DNA of 64,000 bases from JBBROS01 sp965217935. GTDB taxonomy: Bacteria; Pseudomonadota; Alphaproteobacteria; Acetobacterales; Acetobacteraceae. Made by a program: the position numbers and the translations under genes. The stretch is taken from assembly GCA_965217935.1 (NCBI GenBank), contig OZ244581.1:2914001-2978000 (forward strand), given 5' to 3'. The stretch's first letter is position 1. Each line of letters opens with the position of its first letter. The notes under the pieces are model-generated. The model was not told where the DNA came from, made no database searches, and saw nothing but the letters and a program-made list of their open reading frames with translations. This document shows positions 59,566-64,000 of this stretch, piece by piece.

Positions 59566-61632
59566 ATGATCCAGCCCGCTGGCATTCTGTTGGCTCTGTG
59601 CGCCGTCGTCTACGCGGCGCTCACCCCGCTCATCGCCTGGCGCGCCCGGCAACTCACGCCGCTGCTGCTGGCGGCGTGCTGCGGCATCACCGCCGTCTGG
59701 GCTGGCATGGCTGCGGCCCTGCCTGGCTTCGCGGCGGCCGGGATTACGAGCGGGGCTGATTCGCTCAGGGCGCTGGCCTGGTTCGGTTTCGTTTTCTTCC
59801 TATATCACGACGCGCGCTTGGGCCGGCCCTTGCACGAGGCCGGATTCGCGGCCTGCGGCTTGCTCGCCGTCCTGCTGAGCCTGGCCGCTTGGTTCGCGCA
59901 GCACGAAGCAACAGCCCTCGGGCCGGCGTTCTCATGGGCGATCACCGGGCGCCTGACGCTCGCGATCACCGAGCTGTTGCTGATCGAGAACCTTTACCTG
60001 AACCTTCCCGGCCATGCCCGCTGGCACGTCGCGCTCCCATCCGTGCTGCTCGGGGGATTGGCCTGTTTCGATATCGTGCTTTGCGCGGATTGGGTGATCT
60101 TCCGCCAGCCCTCCCCGGGCCTGCTCGGCGCCCGGACCGTCGGCATGATCATGGTCGCGCCGCTCCTGATGGCGGCAGCAGCCCGCGGCAGGCGCTGGAA
60201 GGGACGAGTCAAGCTGTCCCGCGCGGCGGTGTTCCACAGCGCGACCCTGATCCTGAGCGGCGGCGTGCTGCTGACGCTGGCCGTCGCGGGCGAGGCGTTC
60301 CGCCAGGCGGACCAGCTCTGGGGATGGCTCGCCGAAGCAAGCCTCGCCTTCGCCGTGCTGATTGCCGTCGGGCTGTTGCTGACCTCGGCTTCGGCACGGT
60401 CCTGGATACATCGGCTGTTCGTCGATCATTTCTTTGCGGAACGCTACGATTACCGGCGGCAATGGCTCGCTTGCATCCGTACGCTGTCAGGCGCCGACGG
60501 GGACCCGCACGGCGCCTTGCCGGCGCGGGCGATCCGCACGATCGCCTCGGTCGTAGACAGCCCGGCCGGCGCATTGTTCCTGCGCGACGGCGCATCGGGG
60601 CCGCTTGCATGGGCCGGGTCATGGAACATGCCGTCGGCGGACACGATACCGCCCGGCCATCCCGCGCTCCTGGCCGTGGGCGACGGGACATGGATCGCGC
60701 GGCTTGACCGAAGCGCCGCCGATGCGCCCCCGCCGCTCGATGGCTTGGGCCTGCTGTGGCTCGCCGTGCCGTTGCTGCACCAGGACAACCTGGTCGGGCT
60801 CGTAGTCGTAGCGCCGCCCCGGGCGCCGTTTCCGCTGGAGCAGGAGGTGTTCGACCTGCTGCGGATTCTCGCCAAGGAGGTTTCAACCTATATTGCCGAG
60901 CAACGCCTCACCCAGACGCTGCTGCAAACGCGGCAACTGCACGACTACAGCCAAAGGTTCGCGTTCGTGGCGCACGATATCAAGAATGTCTCGAGCCAAC
61001 TCGCGCTCCTGCTCACGAACGCGCAGCAGCACATCAGCAACCCCGAGTTCCAGCAGGACATGCTCGACACCGTGGGAGCGTCCGTGCGCAAGATTAAGGC
61101 ATTGCTGGACCGGCTGGAGCGTCCGCACGTCGACCAGGCGCCGGGCGCGATGGCGCCGGCGCCAAGGCTTGAGGCGCTGGTCAGCACGTATCGGCGCGTG
61201 CGCGCAGCCGGGGTGACGTTGGAGAGCGACGGGTCGACGGCCACCGTCGCGATCGGGATTGAGGCCTTTGAGACCGCGTTAACGCATCTGCTGAATAATG
61301 CGGTCGAAGCGTCGCCGGGTTTGCCGGTGGTCGTGCGCTTGCGGCATGAGGCGCGGCAGGTGGTCATCGATGTCATCGATCGAGGAATGGGCATGTCGGC
61401 GGAGTTCATCAGGGATGATTTGTTTCGGCCGTTCAGCACGATGAAGGAGAGCGGATCGGGGATCGGCGCCTATCAGTCACGGGCGCTTCTGCGCGGCGCC
61501 GGCGGGGACTTGCAGGTGTTCAGCCAGCCCGGGCGAGGGACAACGATGCGGCTTTGCTTGCCTCGGACCGATCTTGCGCACGTCCCAACCCACTCGCCCC
61601 GGCAGGCGTCGCTTGCGACCGCGGCGCACTGA
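59566..61632 (+). CDS. prsK: PEP-CTERM system sensor histidine kinase PrsK
   Basis: This 688-residue membrane histidine kinase has eight or so N-terminal transmembrane segments (about 1-280), a GAF-like domain (about 300-445), a dimerisation helix with RFAFVAHDIKNVSSQLALLL (phospho-His in AHDIKN), and an ATPase domain with HLLNNAVEASPG (N box), DRGMGMSAEFI (G1) and KESGSGIGAYQSRALL (G2). The order membrane-GAF-kinase fits PrsK (TIGR02916). It should phosphorylate PrsR, encoded 7 bp downstream, in response to an unknown membrane signal. Confidence 0.92.
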   Translation: MIQPAGILLALCAVVYAALTPLIAWRARQLTPLLLAACCGITAVWAGMAAALPGFAAAGITSGADSLRALAWFGFVFFLYHDARLGRPLHEAGFAACGLLAVLLSLAAWFAQHEATALGPAFSWAITGRLTLAITELLLIENLYLNLPGHARWHVALPSVLLGGLACFDIVLCADWVIFRQPSPGLLGARTVGMIMVAPLLMAAAARGRRWKGRVKLSRAAVFHSATLILSGGVLLTLAVAGEAFRQADQLWGWLAEASLAFAVLIAVGLLLTSASARSWIHRLFVDHFFAERYDYRRQWLACIRTLSGADGDPHGALPARAIRTIASVVDSPAGALFLRDGASGPLAWAGSWNMPSADTIPPGHPALLAVGDGTWIARLDRSAADAPPPLDGLGLLWLAVPLLHQDNLVGLVVVAPPRAPFPLEQEVFDLLRILAKEVSTYIAEQRLTQTLLQTRQLHDYSQRFAFVAHDIKNVSSQLALLLTNAQQHISNPEFQQDMLDTVGASVRKIKALLDRLERPHVDQAPGAMAPAPRLEALVSTYRRVRAAGVTLESDGSTATVAIGIEAFETALTHLLNNAVEASPGLPVVVRLRHEARQVVIDVIDRGMGMSAEFIRDDLFRPFSTMKESGSGIGAYQSRALLRGAGGDLQVFSQPGRGTTMRLCLPRTDLAHVPTHSPRQASLATAAH

Positions 61633-61639
61633 CGCATCG

Positions 61640-63055
61640 ATGACGAAACCAAAGCTTCTGATCGTCGAGGACGACCTGGGCCTTTGCAGCCAGTACCGCT
61701 GGGCATTCCCCGCCTTCGATGTCGTCTTCGCCCATGACCGGCCGCACGCGCTGGCCGTTGCGCAGAAAGAGCAGCCGCTCGTCGCGATCATGGACCTCGG
61801 CTTGCCGCCCGACCCGGATGGCGTAAGCGAGGGGTTCGCCGCTCTCGACGGCGTGCTTCGGTGCGCGCCGCAGACGAAGGTGATCATCGCCACCAGTCAC
61901 GGGGACAAAGCCCATGCCCTGCGGGCGGTCGCGGCGGGCGCCTACGACTTCTGCGAGAAGCCGATTGACATTCAGGTGTTGAGCCTGATCGCGGAACGGG
62001 GCCTCGGGCTGGCGAAGCTGGAAGCCGAGAACCGCATGTTGTCCGAGGCGGCCGCGCCCTCTCCGATCAAGCGGATCGTGACCGCGGATGAGGGCATGCT
62101 GAAGGTATGCCGAGACGTCGAGAAATTGGCCGGGGCGAATGTTACGGTCCTGGTGCTGGGCGAGAGCGGGACCGGCAAGGAGGCGCTGGCCCGCGCGTTG
62201 CACGACCTGGGGCCGCGCTCGCGCCAGCCGTTCGTCGCGATCAACTGCGGCGCGATCCCGGAGAACCTGCTTGAGAGCGAGCTGTTCGGCTACGAGCGCG
62301 GCGCATTCACCGGCGCGGTCAAGCAGACCCCCGGGCGGATCGAGACGGCGCACCGCGGGACCTTGTTCCTGGACGAGATCGGCGACCTGCCGCACAGCTT
62401 GCAGGTCAAGCTGCTGCGGTTCCTCCAGGATCAGCGCGTGGAACGGATCGGCGGCCGTGCGCCGATCCAGGTCGACGTGCGGGTGGTTTCAGCGACCAAC
62501 CAGATGCTGCAGAGCCACGTCGATGGCGGCTCGTTCCGCTCTGACCTGTTCTACCGGCTGAACCCGATCACGCTGCGCGTGCCGCCATTGCGGGAGCGGG
62601 CCGGGGATGCGGTCGTGCTCGCGCGGTATTTCCTCGCAGCGTTCAACCGGCAATTCGGCCGGTCCGTGCGCGGGCTGTCGGACGACGCACTTTCGGCGCT
62701 CGCCGCCCACGCCTGGCCCGGCAACGTGCGGGAGCTGGAGAACCGCGTCAAGCGGGCGGTCGTCATGTCGGAAGGACGGCTGGTGACGGCTGCCGACCTC
62801 GAGCTTGACGCCGGCGCCGAAGACCTCTCCGCGTTCGATCTCCGGCTGGCGCGGGCCAGGGCGGAACGCGACGTGGTCCAGCGGGCGCTCGCGCGGAGCA
62901 ACGGCCGGCTGACGTCTGCCGCCAAGCTGCTCGGCATCAGCCGGCCGACGCTTTACGCGCTGCTGGACACTCATGGCATGGCGGCCGGCATCGCCGAGAT
63001 TTCGCGCGAGCAGGCCGGCGACGAACTCTCGGCCGCAAATGTGGATCATCTATGA
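61640..63055 (+). CDS. prsR: PEP-CTERM system sigma-54 response regulator PrsR
   Basis: This 471-residue NtrC-type activator has a receiver domain (1-125) with acidic pocket Asp11/Asp12 and phosphoacceptor Asp52 in AIMDLGLPP. The sigma-54 AAA+ domain (about 140-385) has Walker A LGESGTGKEALARAL, the GAFTGA loop in ERGAFTGAVKQ and FLDEIGDLP. The C-terminal Fis-type helix-turn-helix is LTSAAKLLGISRPTLYALLD. PrsR (TIGR02915) controls PEP-CTERM and exopolysaccharide genes from sigma-54 promoters. ATG 61640 was chosen over 61574, which overlaps prsK. Its stop overlaps the prsT start. Confidence 0.94.
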   Translation: MTKPKLLIVEDDLGLCSQYRWAFPAFDVVFAHDRPHALAVAQKEQPLVAIMDLGLPPDPDGVSEGFAALDGVLRCAPQTKVIIATSHGDKAHALRAVAAGAYDFCEKPIDIQVLSLIAERGLGLAKLEAENRMLSEAAAPSPIKRIVTADEGMLKVCRDVEKLAGANVTVLVLGESGTGKEALARALHDLGPRSRQPFVAINCGAIPENLLESELFGYERGAFTGAVKQTPGRIETAHRGTLFLDEIGDLPHSLQVKLLRFLQDQRVERIGGRAPIQVDVRVVSATNQMLQSHVDGGSFRSDLFYRLNPITLRVPPLRERAGDAVVLARYFLAAFNRQFGRSVRGLSDDALSALAAHAWPGNVRELENRVKRAVVMSEGRLVTAADLELDAGAEDLSAFDLRLARARAERDVVQRALARSNGRLTSAAKLLGISRPTLYALLDTHGMAAGIAEISREQAGDELSAANVDHL

Positions 63056-64000
63056 ACAAGCAAAGCAAAGCCATTGTCTTCGCCGCCGGCCTTATGGCCT
63101 TGGGCGCCGTTGCCGGCGGGGGTTGGTATGCCTACGTCCGCGATGGCGATCCGTTGAGCCGGGCCGCCCGGCTCCTGGCCGCCGGCAACGCGGCCGGGGC
63201 ACGGCTCGAGCTTCGCAATGCCGTGCGCAACGATCCCAACAATGCGGACGCGCATCTGCGCCTGGCGCAGACCCAACTGCTGCTCGGAGATCCGGTCGCG
63301 GCCGAGAAGGAACTGAAATCCGCCGAGGCGCTCGGCGCGAGCAATGGGGACGTCAGGATCCAGCTTGGGCGGGCTTACCTGGCGCAACGGAAATTCCAGC
63401 AGGTTCTGGATGAGGTTCCCGCGAACGGCGCAAACCCTGAGGCTCTCGGCAGGGCCATGCTGTTGCGCGGCATCGCCCAGGCGGGGCTGAACGACATGGC
63501 TGCGGCGGCCGAGAGCATGAAGCAGGCCGAGGCAGCCCTACCGGGCGACGCCGAGGTTTTGCTGGCGAGCGCCCGGCTCGCGTTGGCGCAGCGCGATATC
63601 GGCCGGGCAGAAGCCAAGGTGGAGGCAGCGCTCGCGGCGAAACCGCAGCAAACCGAGGCCTTGTTGCTGAAATCGCAGATCCTGTTTGGCAAAGGCGAGA
63701 GAGCCGGGGCGCTGGCGGCGATTGATCAGGCGATCGGGTTGGCGCCGAACTCGGCTGCCATGATGCTCAACCGCGCCGGCCAGTATATGCTGGATGGGAA
63801 GGACGATAAGGCGCAAGCGGACGTGAACGCCGTCCTGGCCGCTCATCCGCAGGAAGCCGGGGCAATCTACCTCGATGGGGTGCTCCTGGTTCGGGCGGGG
63901 AAGTTTGCCGAGGCGCAGGCCGAGTTGCAAAAGCTCGGGCCCGCTATTCAGCGGTTCCCGCGCGGCCTTTATTTCGCGGCTCTGGCGGCCGCGCGGACAG
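63052..64000 (+). CDS. prsT: PEP-CTERM system TPR protein PrsT, N-terminal part
   Basis: The gene runs off the right edge; 316 residues are present. A signal or anchor sequence (AIVFAAGLMALGAVAGGGWY) is followed by tandem TPR repeats of about 34 residues, for example ARLELRNAVRNDPNNADAHL, EALLLKSQILFGKGERAGAL and EAGAIYLDGVLLVRAGKFAE. This is the start of PrsT (TIGR02917), usually over 850 residues, thought to scaffold exopolysaccharide assembly in the periplasm. ATG 63052 overlaps the prsR stop in ATGA. Confidence 0.88.
   Translation, partial: MNKQSKAIVFAAGLMALGAVAGGGWYAYVRDGDPLSRAARLLAAGNAAGARLELRNAVRNDPNNADAHLRLAQTQLLLGDPVAAEKELKSAEALGASNGDVRIQLGRAYLAQRKFQQVLDEVPANGANPEALGRAMLLRGIAQAGLNDMAAAAESMKQAEAALPGDAEVLLASARLALAQRDIGRAEAKVEAALAAKPQQTEALLLKSQILFGKGERAGALAAIDQAIGLAPNSAAMMLNRAGQYMLDGKDDKAQADVNAVLAAHPQEAGAIYLDGVLLVRAGKFAEAQAELQKLGPAIQRFPRGLYFAALAAART

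Overview
The window is very GC-rich, densely packed chromosomal DNA with many 1-4 nt stop/start overlaps (ATGA, GTGA, TTGA) and frequent GTG/TTG starts. The gene content (TctCBA with Bug-type binding protein, TAXI-TRAP transporter with DUF1850, DUF484-xerC, cysteine-type intracellular PHA depolymerase, LOV protein) fits an alphaproteobacterium, most likely Rhodospirillales/Acetobacteraceae; this placement is inference from gene content and composition only. A near-consensus parS site at 4741-4756 hints that the segment may lie in an origin-proximal domain. No rRNA, tRNA, IS element, prophage or CRISPR array was seen.

Layout. 1-168: start of a porin-like gene leaving the window. 258-4622 (minus): tctC-tctB-tctA-paaK, a carboxylate importer with a phenylacetate-CoA-ligase-like enzyme. 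4853-9806 (plus): DUF4336 protein, then a sugar ABC importer. 9940-13779: priA divergent from DUF484-xerC. 13860-22493: PHA depolymerase, hydantoinase, zinc metallopeptidase, a VapBC-type toxin-antitoxin pair, flavin monooxygenase, a degenerate ATPase with a small lipoprotein, and an EamA transporter. 22584-26124: TAXI-TRAP importer plus DUF1850. 26294-27289: an RTX-like secreted-protein candidate. 27438-33211: a probable amino-sugar/peptidoglycan recycling cluster (MurK-like kinase fused to MurQ, AnmK, FAH-family enzyme, PIG-L deacetylase, NagB-like deaminase), followed by a short LOV photoreceptor.

34-64 kb is a large cell-surface polysaccharide and exosortase region. First come an FkbH-ACP-MBOAT-SGNH operon (probable acyl decoration of a glycan), a Wzx-type flippase, and a CDP-sugar trio (RfbF, sugar C-methyltransferase, SDR) with two surface-associated genes of uncertain role. 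A Moco oxidoreductase/cytochrome b pair and a PRC-barrel-like protein intervene. From 49217 to the right edge lies an XrtA (exosortase A) / PEP-CTERM-associated locus: tyrosine autokinase, outer-membrane beta-barrel protein, ExeA-like ATPase, polysaccharide deacetylase, FemAB protein, glycosyltransferase and exosortase on the minus strand; initiating sugar transferase, PrsK kinase, PrsR sigma-54 activator and PrsT TPR protein on the plus strand. The two arms diverge from an AT-rich 440 bp region. Together they should make an exopolysaccharide and control and sort PEP-CTERM proteins; no PEP-CTERM substrate, Wza-like exporter or chain-length protein is in the window.

The most unusual non-coding signal is a family of at least six, probably seven, dispersed double-hairpin elements (about 100-125 bp), mostly placed directly at gene 3' ends. 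Their first stem differs in sequence between copies yet stays almost perfectly paired.
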